A DNA stretch of 64,000 nucleotides from Siphonodentalium dalli (Eukaryota > Mollusca > Scaphopoda > Gadilida > Siphonodentaliidae): contig CP136065.1 in NCBI GenBank assembly GCA_032622095.1, positions 249,177,474 through 249,241,473 of the forward strand, written 5' to 3'. Every line of letters begins with the position of its first letter. Position 1 is the stretch's first letter. Both the position numbers and the translations under genes were made by a program. The notes under the pieces are model-generated. The model was given only the letters and a program-made list of their open reading frames with translations, had not been told where the DNA came from and made no database searches. Of this stretch, positions 27,701 to 42,700 are shown piece by piece.

Positions 27701-30700
27701 AGCATCCATCTTGGATTTCAAAATTCAATCCATTAGCACGGGCTACAGGCCATACTATTTGTCTTAATGTCATGAAATTTGTCATGGATGTTAATATTGA
27801 CATGTAGATGGGAACGAGCCATTTTGGGGTCATTTGGTAAAAAAACATTGCCGTCAGCAGCCATCTTGGATTTTACACTTTGCATGACTAAATCCTTTGG
27901 CACGGGCTACAGGTCGTACCTTTAGTCGGATCATCATGAAATTTGTCACAGATGTTGACAATGATATGTAGATGGGAACAAGTCATTTTGGGGTCATTCT
28001 GCAAAAAAACATGGCTGCCAGCTACAGGCCATACTGTTTGTCTGATCATCATGAAATTTGTGGTGGATGTTAATATTGACATGTAGATGGGAACGAGTCA
28101 TTTTGGGGTCATTCGGCCAAAAAATATGGCCGTCAGCAGCCATTTTTCATTTTACTTTTTGCATGACTAAATTTTTTGGCACAGGCTACAGGTCGTACAT
28201 TTGGTCGTATCTTTATGAAAATTGTCATGGCTGTTGACATTGACATGTAGATGGGAACGAGTAATTTTGTTGTCATTCGGAAAAAAACATGGCCACCAGC
28301 AGCCTTCTTGGATTTCAAAATTCATTCCATTAGCACAGACTACAGGCCGGAGTGTTGGTCTGATCATCATGAAACTTGTCGTGGAAGTTAACATTGACAT
28401 GTAAATGGGAACGAGTCATTTTGGGGTCATTCGCAAAAAACATGGCTGCCAGTGGCCATCTTGGATTTTACTCTTTGCATAACTGACCTTTAAACTTTCC
28501 ACATTCCTAATCACTGCATTGACTGTAACACATGAAATTATTCCCTTTCCAAGTTGAGCTGCAGTGTCATTGACACTTTCATTTTTTAAATCAATGCGGG
28601 AGCGAGGGTTTTATTTGAATTATTTATTCTTTTTCTGCCCACTGACTGGCATAGTAAGCATGGGTTATTATAGCTTCCCAGATCCAGAAAAAGTAGGGAG
28701 AACTTTGTAATGGATTTAAACTAATTTAATCTGATATTAAGAATTACAAATTATGACATTATACTACCCGTACATATAGAGATTACCTAGAATGATATAT
28801 ATATTGATATGATTTTAATATCGGCACAATCATATTTAACAACATGCTCAGAACTGCATATCCGATTTATATAAAAATACGGAACTTAAATATAGTCGAA
28901 ACAAAAAGATAAAGTGATCTTCCAAACTATCATAGAAAGTCTTGATTCACTTATTCCGCTGACTAATTAGAGACTGTATATGTACTGCAATGGATGATAG
29001 ACTATAAAACTACAAATAAGTTATTTTGAAATAACCATCATAAACATATCCAATATACATCGCTTTTCAAACTGTATTGTGGTCCAGTTTGCATATAGCT
29101 TCCATTGCAATAGCATAGCAAGGGGGGAAACTCTATCTTGAGGGTTACTTACTTTCTGTGCAAAGATCAAAATATTTCTTCACATTTGACCAATAAACTT
29201 TGGGTTTTGGACAGCCTGTGGTGACAATATACCTGATAATTATCATTGCCTATGGTCTTTTGTTGAATACCCACACATACAACGTTGTATTTAGCTCCTA
29301 TTCGATATTTGAAACAAAACTAATTTCCGTTTGACAGTTTAATATTTTCATGTTAGCGGCTTTCAACTGCGGTGAAAATTTTAAATCCAATAAAATGGTC
29401 CAACACAGCCATTTTTTTCGATGCGGCTATGCCTGAGAATCAAAACCCCTTTTTTATTAGCCTTAGTTTCATTGGATGGAGCAAGTAAAGCTCCGCAACA
29501 GAGATGTTGCCAGCATGGGCATAAATTACTATCAAGCATTTCTGCCACAAGCCAGTTATTCAATTTACAACCAAGGTTTCCCTCAATAATCACAGTACTA
29601 AGTCGCTTATCAAAGGCAACTAACACAGTGTAATGAACAAATTGCAGCAAGTTGGATTAAAATGCATGGCATCTTCACACCATGACGTTACATGTAGATC
29701 ATGCTTGCCACTGGATTGCTGTGTCACTGTTAGCTGTTTGTTTGTTAGAACTACAGTAATGCCCCAATTAATCGACTCCATAACCACAGCAGAATTATGG
29801 GTAACTTTTCAGGATTTAGTCGGAAATATGGCTAAGTTATCCATAATTCTGCTGTGGTTATGGAGTCGATTAATTAGGGCATTACTGTAGCTAAATTTTC
29901 AGAAATGATATTGCAAGCTTTTCATGTTGGCTATACACTTTTCGTATAGTTTTATCTTCTAAGCCAGTGCATTCTCTTATATATGCAAGGCTCTCTATGG
30001 GAGACTTGCATATATAAGAGAATGCACTGGCACAGGGTATTTAATGCTGCACCAGCGCAGCTCCCATCATTAAAGGGTTAAAGATCATGTGCTAAAAAAA
30101 TCATTCTTTATTATGTGCATATATATATAAGAGAATACTGGCTTACAAGGTCAAGCTAAATATTGTTAGGCAAATGCATTCTCTTATATGTGTGAGGCTC
30201 CCTATGGGAGACTTGCAGATATAAGAGAATGCAATGGTGCAGGGTTTTTGCCCGTTGGCAATTTTTGGGGGGAAATGGCCAAATTTCAAGGCTGTATTCA
30301 GAAACCACCTTTCAAATCAAGTTATCATCAGATCTGAAACTCTTAGTTCATTAACAGCTGAACAGCAGTATGTATGGATAACTATTTATTGAAAGTCACA
30401 CCTGCTTAAACTTATCAAAACAATAATGTTTACCACTAGAACGGTGTTCTTTCCTGAGGCATTATATTTGTTATTACTTGGTTTACGGATTTCCCTACCC
30501 CAAAAAAGCTGTTTGTCAAAAAAAAAAAATTCGTTTTTTTTTATTTCCGCCAATGGGAATATTAATCCAGACATATAACAAATTTTTTTAAAGTATAAGT
30601 TTGCATAAAATATACAACAACGAAGCCTCCATTATGGTATTTAATGTCAACGACAACATCACAGACATTGGTATTGGCGATATTTTTTCATCTATCAGTT

Positions 30701-33700
30701 TCTTGCTTTAAAGACACATCTAAAAAAAAATAATAATTTCCTATGTAAGTGGACAAGGGCAAAGCATATCTGTGGGTGATGTGGTGGCTTGTTTTAGATG
30801 ATATTATTATACAGCAAGTATTTTATTTCTCCCGACCCTATTTTTTGACAATTTAAACTAAACAAAAATTATACGGATTTTATCTTAATTTTTTTCTCTC
30901 CCACCTCCCCTACCTTTTAGCCAAAACAATCTGTAAACAAAGTAATAAATAATTAAATGCCTTATCAAGTGACAATACTTTACTGTTCATTTGTTGATGA
31001 TCTCATATTTTGGTTTTTCAATTTTGCCAAAGTTTCTCCATCAATGACTCAGTTGACTCAGTTGACTCATGGTCAGTGACTAACTTTTTATGTGTACCCA
31101 TACCATGTATGGTACACATAATGCCGACGTCCGGATCAACCATCCGTCGTTCGTCCGTCCGTCTGTCCGTCTGTCCGTCTGTCTGTAGACACTTGCTATC
31201 CGATTCGATTACTTGAGTAGTTTTTATCGGATCATGTTCAAATTATATGTGCATGTTTATGATGACAAATGGCTCACCTGTATAGTTTTTGGTATCGATT
31301 GGTTGATCGGTTTAGAAAATAATTAACCCTGCTCACAAATGCTATCCGATGTATCGAAGTCAAACAATTTTCTTCTGATCTGCCTCATATTTCTTACCTA
31401 GGTCTTTCTTAGCACGTTCTTCATCTGTATGGATTTTGGTATTGTTTAGTTAACCCTTTCCACTCTTGTTTTTAAATAGAATTCATCCAAGCCAGGATGA
31501 CTCAAACATTTTTCATCTGATCGACACCAATTTTGGTATATGAATTTCTGACCCCTAAATATAGATCAAGTGCGAATATGGGTTTGATCCGGTATATATT
31601 AACAGAGTTATGGCCCTTTATAATTCATACCTCTTTTCCATGCACTATTAAATTTGAATAGAACAAGACACAACACACACCTGTGTTATTGGAAGGAGAT
31701 AATTTATTGCTTTGGACACAGTGACCTGATAGTTCCACTTGTGGCTGCAGACTTATAAACATCTGTCAAACTTTGATTGATGTTAGACTCTTTATTCCAG
31801 TTCTGTTCTCTGTTGAAACCATGCAGTTCATGGCATTATTGTTTACAGAGACACTGTTGTTATAACTTAGAAAATAATTAATACAGCATTCCTTAGTTCC
31901 ATCATATGATGTCATTGAAAATGATTAACCCTCTGCACACATCATATGGTCTTCTGATGTTTTTTATTTGATCATTCTCCTATTCTATGTACATGTTGAT
32001 GGTGATCCACTTTTAATTTGCATGGATTTGGGATTAAAATTAACCCATTCGATTGACTCATATTATCTGTTAGACATATATTAAATTATCACTTTAACTT
32101 TGAGCCAGGTTCAGTCAGTGTTTCAAGAAATGACCAATTGAAATTCATCATTAGAGGATATGTCTTATTTTGAAATTCCCTCAATTGCATTTGGGCTACA
32201 GGATAATATTAATAGTGCTGGGATTCTTGAGACTGACTTATTGTATGGGTTTCTAAATCCAATGACATGCTTTTTGTTGACTACTCTGTGTTTATCAGTT
32301 CATTAGTTTGGGTAAGATTAACCCCTTACTATCCAATTTGATAACTCAAATATTTCCATTGATTATGTTTATAGTTCTGGCACAGTTTATGATAACACAC
32401 CTCTAACCTGCATAGTGAGGGTCATTTGGTTTATTTGCTTAAATATATTAACATCCTTCACCAATCCTGTTGACACAATGTGATAGCTAAATATTTTTTG
32501 CATGATTACTCTATAAATAATCACATCTGTGATAATCATGACACATTCTTCACCTGTATAGATTTTGGTGTCGATCGAATGGTTGTGATAATATTAACCT
32601 TAACTTTAATTATATTTAAACTGTTCACAAACATATCTTTCTAATGATCAACTTACAAGAAAATTAACATTTATATCCAATCATTAGCAATCATATTTTA
32701 TATCCAGGTCTATACATCCCTCACTTCTATAGTTGATCAGGTATTGATTGTTTTTTAGTGGTTGTTATGAATTTTTATTATGCAGCTGACACAAAATATA
32801 ATAAACAAAAAAATAGTAATGATAATAAAAAAAAACACACAATATGTAATGTCTCATGTTCCAATGTAATAAATAGATAAATTGAGTTGCTATGATGTTT
32901 ATCTACCTAATTTCTTAACTATTTGATATTTAACAGCTATGGTGCTTCTCTCCAACTATGGATTGAGCTTAATTAGCCTTATAACTCTATAAGACATACA
33001 TGTATCTGTGTTGGAGTCACTAATAGGTTGAAATCAAAGCCACGTCTGTTAACATTGTGTTAATGTGAGCAAGGTGCCGAATAAGTGTGATTTCACTTGT
33101 GAATTAATAGTAAGGTGTGAATTGTTTAAAGTTTTGCACTCATGAAAAGGATGGGGTAAGGATATATGAAAATAGCTCATCGCTGTCGCCAAGGTATGGG
33201 TTAAACATCTGCCGATCGTGATCGGCCTCTCGTTATTATTTGCTTGCATATTTACTCTCTTTTTTTTAAGTGCTTGCAAATGGTAACAAAGAAATGTCGA
33301 TGTGGACAAAAACAGAAAGAGGTGCCATGCCATAAGGAATTCACTTGTGACGTGAAATGTCCTCAAGTTAAAGACTGTAAGAAGCATCAGTGTAAGAGGA
33401 AGGTAAATCACAAATATTCCAGCATTATTTCTCAGCATGAAACTTTATTTTACTTTTATTCACCTGGAATTAGTCAAGGTGAACACTTTGGCAGTGTCAT
33501 TAGTTACCATAGGAATGTGTGGTGTATGCCATTTTTTTTTCATCATTCCGCCAGAACTGTTTATTGTTCGGATGATAACTCGATTAAAATTTGACTGGAT
33601 TGGTACACCATAGGGCACTATTAATTGTCTTTTGGTGGACATGACGTTGCAAGCAGCGAACCATTGTTCTCTATCCTATGAAGTTTGATGCCTTGATGCC

Positions 33701-36700
33701 TAGCACTAATGTCGGGGTTCGTACGCCCCTACTGGAAACTTGAATATACTGGAAAAAGCAAATTCAACTTTCCAGTACTGGAAATATACTTGAAAAACGA
33801 TCTCCGGCCGATCGATACTGGAATATACTGGAATCGGCAGATTTTAGGTAGCACCGGTCACTGGCACTGGATGTTATTTTTCGTAACACCGGTAAAACAC
33901 AACGCGGTGCTTCCTGTTTGACCATTTATTTTCTCGTGTCTTATGTCTACAACACCGGTTTATAAATTTAGAATAGAAGTATAGTTCAGCGCGAATTCTA
34001 GATGAAATTTGTACATTACACATTTAACACATTCAAAACATGCGCTGGAGGTGTGTTTTTCGCGAGAATTGGCTTGAGATTACCGAGTTTAGGGGATGGT
34101 TGGCTGCCGTCGATGGAGATTGACATCGTGCGAAGTGTCTTGTATGTTCAAAGACATTTGACATTGGAAATAGACATTAGATTAGATTTATTCGATGGTT
34201 CAGGATATATCACATGGTACATGATACACATACTATGGGTATGTTTACAATTTGAGTAAATAGGATACATAACAGTATATATAATATTATAATTATAATA
34301 ATTTATATTAAATATACATATGTTATATGTAGGGTTCTGATGAGACAGATAAAGTTCAGACTGTGCAAATAATTGATATATAAGAGAATATATCAATTTT
34401 CTCAAGAATTAATTCATTTTATAGAGGTTGCCTTCAGAATATATGATAAATTATGTGGCAGAAATCTGTATAAAATAGAAATACTCATGTGACCTGAGAC
34501 CATCAGGGATAACGCAAAAAGTTCTCTAAATGAGAACTTAATTTTCCATTGCGGTCCCTGATGGATATTACAAACTACTTGCATGGTTTTGAGGTACTGT
34601 TTATAGACAGTGACTTAAATATCACTGACATAATGAAGCCAACACGTGAATTATCATTAAAAAGGATGTTTGGGTGAGTTCATTGGTTCAAATCTTGGTT
34701 TGGTGGCCGTAAGGAGTCGTAATACTGAAGTTGGGGGGCGTAGAGACTCCCGTCACCTCTCTGGCTAAGTCTGTGACAGTACGTAACCCTAACCATAAAC
34801 CTGGGAGCGAGTAGAGTAGTCCTAACCCTAAACCTGGGATCGAGTAGAGTAGCCCTAACCCTAACCCTAATTCGCCATACTGGAAATTCATAACATCAGT
34901 ACTGGAAATATACTGGAATATACTGGAAAATGATTCCAGACAGGGTGTACGAACCCTGTAATGTATGCAATGGCATTTCACTAGTGTAATACTGTGGCAC
35001 AACTTGGCCACGAAACTTACATTTATTAATATAATTTATACCAATCTCATGTCACATTCTGTGCTATAGAATTCCAGTCGACTAATTTCGTGGATTCCTT
35101 TGAATTGCTCTGTTTATTTCTAATCGAAATATGGAACGATATCCTCATGTAGCGGATACAATTTCTAGAAGGAAGTGATATGGATTGTTTGTTCACTGTC
35201 CATCATTTCCAGTTCACCATCTCATTGGCAGATTCTAGTGTACATATCATGATTTTTCAGGCGGTGTGAATTAGAATGGGGATAAAAATGCTGTCTGATG
35301 TGATATTGGGATGTTTATCGGTGGATTTTCCAATGAATAATATCTGTTTTACCAGCTCCTCGCATCACTGGTATAACTGCATTTTCCATCATAAAACCGA
35401 CCAATAAATGTCCCAAAATCACACCACACCATAATTATCCTCATTTTCTCAGGTCATCTGTGCTATATGATGAGATGTTAACATTTATAATTTGATTTGT
35501 TTTCTAGTGTTGTGATGGAAACTGCCCAGCATGTGAATTAACTTGCGGGAAGGCACTCGGTTGTCGGAATCACAAATGTACAAGCCTGTGTCACAGAGGT
35601 AAGTATCTTTTTTATTTTTGGCTGTATCTAGGCAGTCAGTCTATAGTATTATTGATTTAGTCCACAGAGGTAAGTATTTGTACAGATTTTGACTGTCTAT
35701 GTAGTCAGTCTGTAGTAATAGAGACCTTTCGCAAAATTCACCATTACGGATAGGACATATTGTCCTGTTAAGATTGACACCATCACAATTTACCTACGAT
35801 GGCTAATTGGTGAGACGGCATATGCCCCACTTTATTCAGTTACACATATATTTGATGGGAAAAGTAATGTGTGTCTATTTCAGACCCCATCTTTTTACCG
35901 TGTGTAATACATCACACGGATAATGTTAGAGCATCCCCAAGCAGGACCGGTGGCACATTCTCGACACATCTGCACATAATTAAACTGTGTGGGGTACATT
36001 TCGTCTCACATAAGAACCCCCGCATGTAAATGTCGATTTTGGCCATATACTGACAGGATATTTCCATATCCGTAATCGTATTCGTGATTTTGCGAAAGGT
36101 CTCCATTATTGATTTAGTCCACATACAAGTCACAATTGAAAGTATCATTCACACATTTTTCACTGTATTTACAGATGCAATTCATCTTGCATTTGCTTAA
36201 AAGCGTACCACAGTTATTTAGTACAGATTGTATTTATTTCTGTTGTATAAAACGTAAATAAAAAGGTTTGCATGTGCAGGGTTTCTGGACCATACGAAGA
36301 AACAGGAAATTGAATTTGCGTGGCCTAAGAGGAATTATTTAAGTTTTGTTTACATAATAATGGTTTCAACACCCATTTTTATACGCCCTTTTTGAAAAAA
36401 GGTCGTATTATGTTATCAGTCTGTCCGTCTGTCTGTCCGTCTGTCCGTCTAGCCGTCTGTCCGTCTGTCTGTCTGTCCGTCCGTCCGTCCGTTAACATTT
36501 TTGGTTTCCGATCGATAACTCCAGTTTGGATTATTTGATCTGAACCAAAGTTGGTATGTGTATTTCCCAGCTAAAGATACAGGCCAAGTTCGAATATAGG
36601 TTCCGTCCAAATATTTTTACATGAGTTACGGCCCTTTTTCGACTTAGAATTTGACCGTCATTTAACATTTTTGGTTTCCGACCGATAACTCCAGTTTGGA

Positions 36701-39700
36701 TTATTTGATCTGAACCAAAGTTGGTATGTGTATTTCCCAGCTAAAGATACAGGCCAAGTTCGAATATGGGTTCCGTCCAATTATTTTTACATGAGTTACG
36801 GCCCTTTTTCGACTTAGAATTTGACCGTCTGTTAACATTTTTGGTTTCCGACCGATAACTCCAGTTTGGATTATTTGATCTGAACCAAAGTTGGTATGTG
36901 TATTTCCCAGCTAAAGATACAGGCCAAGTTCGAATATGGGTTCCGTCCAGTTATTTTTACATGAGTTACGGCCCTTTTTCAACTTAGAATTTGACCAATT
37001 TCATAACATTTTGGTTTCCGACCGATAACTCCAGTTTTGATTATTTGAGCTGAACCAAAGCTGGTATGTGTATTTCCCAGCTAAAACAACAGACCAAGTT
37101 TGAATATAGGTTCTGTCTAATTATTTTTACATGAGTTATGGCCATTTTTTCAACTTAGAATTTGACCACATTTTGGCATTGAAATTAGGGGTATATCATA
37201 TTTTCTTCAAATGTAAGCTCAAAGTATTATCTTATTTTGCGATAGTACAATTCGAAATGGCTAAAGGGCGTATTTTGCCACGCCCTAGCGATGCTCTTGT
37301 TTTTTTTGGAAAACTATCAATAAAGGATGTAAGTTGATAAAACTATCAATAAAGGATGTAAGTTGATAAAACTATCAATAAAGGATGTAAGTTGATAAAA
37401 CTATCAATAAAGGATGTAAGTTGATAAAACTATCAATAAAGGATGTAAGTTGATAAAACTATCAATAAAGGATGTAAGTTGATAAAACTATCAATAAAGG
37501 ATGTAAGTTGATAAAACTATCAATAAAGGATGTAAGTTGATAAAACTATCAATAAAGGATGTAAGTTGATAAAACTATCAATAAAGGATGTAAGTTGATA
37601 AAACTATCAATAAAGGATGTAAGTTGATAAAACTATCAATAAAGGATGTAAGTTGATAAAACTATCAATAAAGGATGTAAGTTGATAAAACTATCAATAA
37701 AGGATGTAAGTTGATAAAACTATCAATAAAGGATGTAAGTTGATAAAACTATCAATAAAGGATGTAAGTTGATAAAACTATCAATAAAGGATGTAAGTTG
37801 ATAAAACTATCAATAAAGGATGTAAGTTGATAAAACTATCAATAAAGGATGTAAGTTGATAAAACTATCAATAAAGGATGTAAGTTGATAAAACTATCAA
37901 TAAAGGATGTAAGTTGATAAAACTATCAATAAAGGATGTAAGTTGATAAAACTATCAATAAAGGATGTAAGTTGATAAAACTATCAATAAAGGATGTAAG
38001 TTGATAAAACTATCAATAAAGGATGTAAGTTGATAAAACTATCAATAAAGGATGTAAGTTGATAAAACTATCAATAAAGGATGTAAGTTGATATAAAGGA
38101 TGTAAGTTGATATAAAGGATGTAAGTTGATATAAAGGATGTAAGTTGATCTATTTTCCATGTTCTTAGTGCAGCTGTTTTTAAAGACTTTAATATTTTTT
38201 TACACATTAGCCCACTCTGAGTGCCTTGTGTCCCTTCAAATGAAGAATTTAAATTAACTACCCACCAGTGTGTACACTGTTCTAAAAGGCTTAATGTTAA
38301 CCTTTGTCATTTCACTCTACAGGTCCGTGTTATCCTTGCCCTCTGACTGTGTGGAGATCTAAAAGGCTTAATGCTAACCTTTGTCTTTTCACTCTACAGG
38401 TCCGTGTTATCCTTGCCCTCTGACTGTGTGTGGATATCTAAAAGGCTTAATGCTAACCTTTGTCTTTCACTCTACAGGTCCGTGTTATCCTTGCCCTCTG
38501 ACTGTGTGTGGATATCTAAAAGGCTTAATGCTAACCTTTGTCTTTCACTCTACAGGTCCGTGTTATCCTTGCCCTCTGACTGTGTGTGGATATCTAAAAG
38601 GCTTAATGCTAAACTGTATCTTTTCACTCTACAGGTCCGTGTTATCCTTGCCCTCTGACTGTGTGTGGATATCTAAAAGGCTTAATGCTAACCTTTGTCT
38701 TTTCACTCTACAGGTCCGTGTTATCCTTGCCCTCTGACTGTGTGTGGATATCTAAAAGGCTTAATGCTAACCTTTGTCTTTTCACTCTACAGCTCCGTGT
38801 TATCCTTGCCCTCTGACTGTGTGTGGATATCTAAAAGGCTTAATGCTAACCTTTGTCTTTTCACTCTACAGGTCCGTGTTATCCTTGCCCTCTGACTGTG
38901 TGTGGATATCTAAAAGGCTTAATGCTAACCTTTGTCTTTTCACTGTACAGGTCCGTGTTATCCGTGCCCTCTGACTGTGTGTGGATATCTAAAAGGCTTA
39001 ATGCTAACCTTTGTCTTTTCACTCTACAGGTCCGTGTTATCCTTGCCCTCTGACTGTGTGTGGATATCTAAAAGGCTTAATGCTAACCTTTGTCTTTTCA
39101 CTCTACAGGTCCGTGTTATCCTTGCCCTCTGACTGTGTGTGGATATCTAAAAGGCTTAATGTTAACCTTTGTCTTTTCTCTCTACAGGTCCGTGTTATCC
39201 TTGCCCTCTGACTGTGTGTGGATATCTAAAAGGCTTAATGCTAAACTGTATCTTTTCACTGTACAGGTCCGTGTTATCCTTGCCCTCTGACTGTGTGTGG
39301 ATATCTAAAAGGCTTAATGCTAACCTTTGTCTTTTCACTGTACAGGTCCGTGTTATCCTTGCCCTCTGACTGTGTGTGGATATCTAAAAGGCTTAATGCT
39401 AACCTTTGTCTTTTCACTCTACAGGTCCGTGTTATCCTTGCCCTCTGACTGTGGATATCTAAAAGGCTTAATGCTAACCTTTGTCTTTTCACTCTACAGG
39501 TCCGTGTTATCCTTGCCCTCTGACTGTGTGTGGATATCTAAAAGGCTTAATGCTAACCTTTGTCTTTTCACTCTACAGGTCCGTGTTATCCTTGCCCTCT
39601 GACTGTGTGTGGATATCTAAAAAGCTTAATGCTAACCTTTGTCTTTTCACTGTACAGGTCCGTGTTATCCTTGCCCTCTGACTGTGTGTGGATATCTAAA

Positions 39701-42700
39701 AGGCTTAATGCTAACCTTTGTCTTTTCACTCTACAGGTCCGTATTATCCGTGCCCTCTGACTGTGTGTGGATATCTAAAAGGTTTAATGCTAAACTGTAT
39801 CTTTTCACTGTACAGGTCCGTGTTATCCTTGCCCTCTGACCTTTGTCTTTTCACTCTACAGGTCCGTGTTATCCTTGCCCTCTGACTGTGGAGATCTACT
39901 GCTTTTGTAAGACTACATCAATCAGCGTACCATGTGGGAGAGAGAAGACGACCAAGCCCCCACGCTGTGGTTTAGCCTGCAGGTAATACTGATTAATTCA
40001 TACAGGAAAATTGACAGTGTCAACATGTATATTACTGTGTGAACTAGGCTATACCTGTGATCACCGTATCCTGCCAAATGCTGATGCTTTAGCCTCATGC
40101 TTAGAAGATTTTGATACATTATTTCACAAATTACATAACAAATATACTCAACTATTGGAGGATTTATAATTACCATATATTTACATAATGGAAGGAAAAT
40201 CAGCTGTTTTACTATCCTAACTGTTTTTTGTTGACTCGTAGATAGCCCAAATATCCCATTTCGGTTACCAGTCGCCATTTTATACTGGTTTGTTTCTGCG
40301 AGTCCAGGGAGCGGTATAGTTTTTATGTTCTTATAATTTGTTCTTATATTCTATAACAATTTTTATCTTTTTTCTTATATTCTTTAACAATTTTATCATT
40401 TTTTATCATTTATTCTTACATTCTTTAACAATTTTTATCTCATTTTTTCTTACATTCTTTAACAATTATAAAAAATAATATACAATTTGTCAGGCCAATG
40501 CACTCTCTTATATATGCGAGGCGACCTATGGTTGACTCGCATACATAAGAGAATGCATTGGCACAGGGTTTTCACCTTAAGTTATCAGGTCCGACATCCA
40601 CTATGCCATATGGTATTAAGCATAAATCTTTATTAAGACTACATCAATCGGTGTACCATGTGGGAGAGAGAAGAGAACCAAGCCCCCACACTGTAGTTGA
40701 GTTGCATGTAACACAAGTTGATTTATACAGGAAACAAAATTGACACTGAACATGAAGGAGGGGTGTTGTATAGAGATCTATCGTAAAATATTATATCTCA
40801 CGTGATTTTCTCGCATTCAGACTGGCTGCACACTGCTATACTATTTTACGATAGTACCCCAGTAGGATATCTACATGCCTACTATTCTTTTTCTATTTAT
40901 AGTAACAAATTCATTTCGCGAAATCGGGTTGCCGCCTGAAGATACGGCCAATCTTAAACTATACCTTGTACGACAATTGTTGCAATATTGGTATATCATT
41001 AGATTTATTGGTGAATTGTAATGATCTTACAAATGTCCGATCATTGCTATCCAGTGTATTTCCAGTGTATTTAATAGTTTGTCCATTTAGTTGGCAAGCG
41101 GCCAGTCCTAATTTTGTAATGCCAGTGGACGTTATTTCCGTTTTAATCGAAGTTAAGCAAGTTAACTTCTAAAATTTTGCCAAAATGACTTTGCTAATGA
41201 CGTATTTATAGAAATAAATGCATGAATCACAAAGAAATGCTGTTAGATGTAACTAATAACATAGTTATGCTCCCCTGCCATCATCAAAAGATTGCCGTAA
41301 ATTGTAAAATCTGAGACCGAATTCCAAAATTCATGGTAAATAAAATTGTGACAAATCAGACATGGAAATTGTGTGAGAATTGGCACCAATGTTCGATATA
41401 ACATAATAAATAATGAATGTCTTGTCGTTGACTATGCCAAAATAGTGGTCCGTGGACTATTCCTCCCCTCGGACCACTATTTTGGCATAGTCAACTCCAA
41501 GCCATTCATTATCTGTATAATATATAAATATTGCACGGCTTGGAGGTGACTATGCCAAAATAGTGGTCCGAGGGGAGGAATAGTCCCCGAGCCGGAGGCT
41601 CGGGGACTATTCCTCCACCGAGGACCACTATTTTGGCATAGTCTCCGACAAGCCGTGTAATATTTATTATATTTTATCGAACGTTTTTCTTTCTGTCCCA
41701 GGACCCATAATGTCAAACAATTCACAATCATCTATATTCCCATGTATTTCCTTTTCATTGCAGAACGATTTCAATATTTTCAATGCAAAGTTTTGTTGTT
41801 TCTTTTTTTATTTTGCTTGTCAAATTTTCTTCAATAAATTGCCGGGCTTCTATTTGGGCAAATATTAAATTTTCTTCCTCAGGAATTATTAACAATGGAA
41901 AGCAGCCGTCGTTGTTGTTGGTGTTGTTATTAAATAATGACATCAGTTCAAAACATAACTTTTTTTTTACCGAAAACAAACTGAAGATTTGTTCAGAAAA
42001 TTTAGTAGCTTGAACTAAGGAAATAGACAAAAATATCAAAGCGATATTGTGATCAGCGGAGAAAGGAACATGATAAATCGCCACACCAAACATGGATAAA
42101 ACATCACAAATAACATAAAGAAATTGCTTACGATCATTTATTGTGCTCTAGTTGTCGATTACAAAGACTTTTCGGATAAAAAAGTGTTGAACTTTTGCAG
42201 CGAGGTTGAGATGACTTTCAAATTACCTCCCCGGAATAGTGGGCATGCTAAAAATAGATTTATGGATTTTCCAAGCGATAGTGGGTGTGCTAAAATTAGG
42301 AGGCCCACTATGGCTTCGTGAACAACACTATCGATAATAGTGAATGTCAATCAACCAATCACAAGCGTGGATAAGGCTTAGATAGTCACGTGAGATAAAA
42401 TATTATATTACATATATGGTTTGTGATTGAGATGAGAATATACTTTATAATAAATTCTATATAAATTATAGATAACTGAACAAATAACTCATGTTTTGAC
42501 CCAATATTCGAGGCTCAGGCCAGAGAATATGGTGCTGGACATTTTCAGTATAAGGTCCACAGAGGGTGAACTTAGTGATGCTACCCCGCATAGCATGCGA
42601 TCATCGCCAAATTCATCCTCTGGGGACCTCATCTTCTATGTGAGACTGAGACTCAGATTTTAGTTCCCAGATGGTGAATATTGTGATGTGCACCCATTGT

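Noticed and set aside
37306..38150. CRISPR array
   Set aside because: The units are contiguous with no unique spacers, and the context is a eukaryotic intron.
41755..42093. 112-residue minus-strand ORF
   Set aside because: Not called a gene: low complexity (Asn, Ile, Lys), no motif, and it lies within a likely inverted-repeat element. It could be a transposase remnant, but nothing recognisable supports that.
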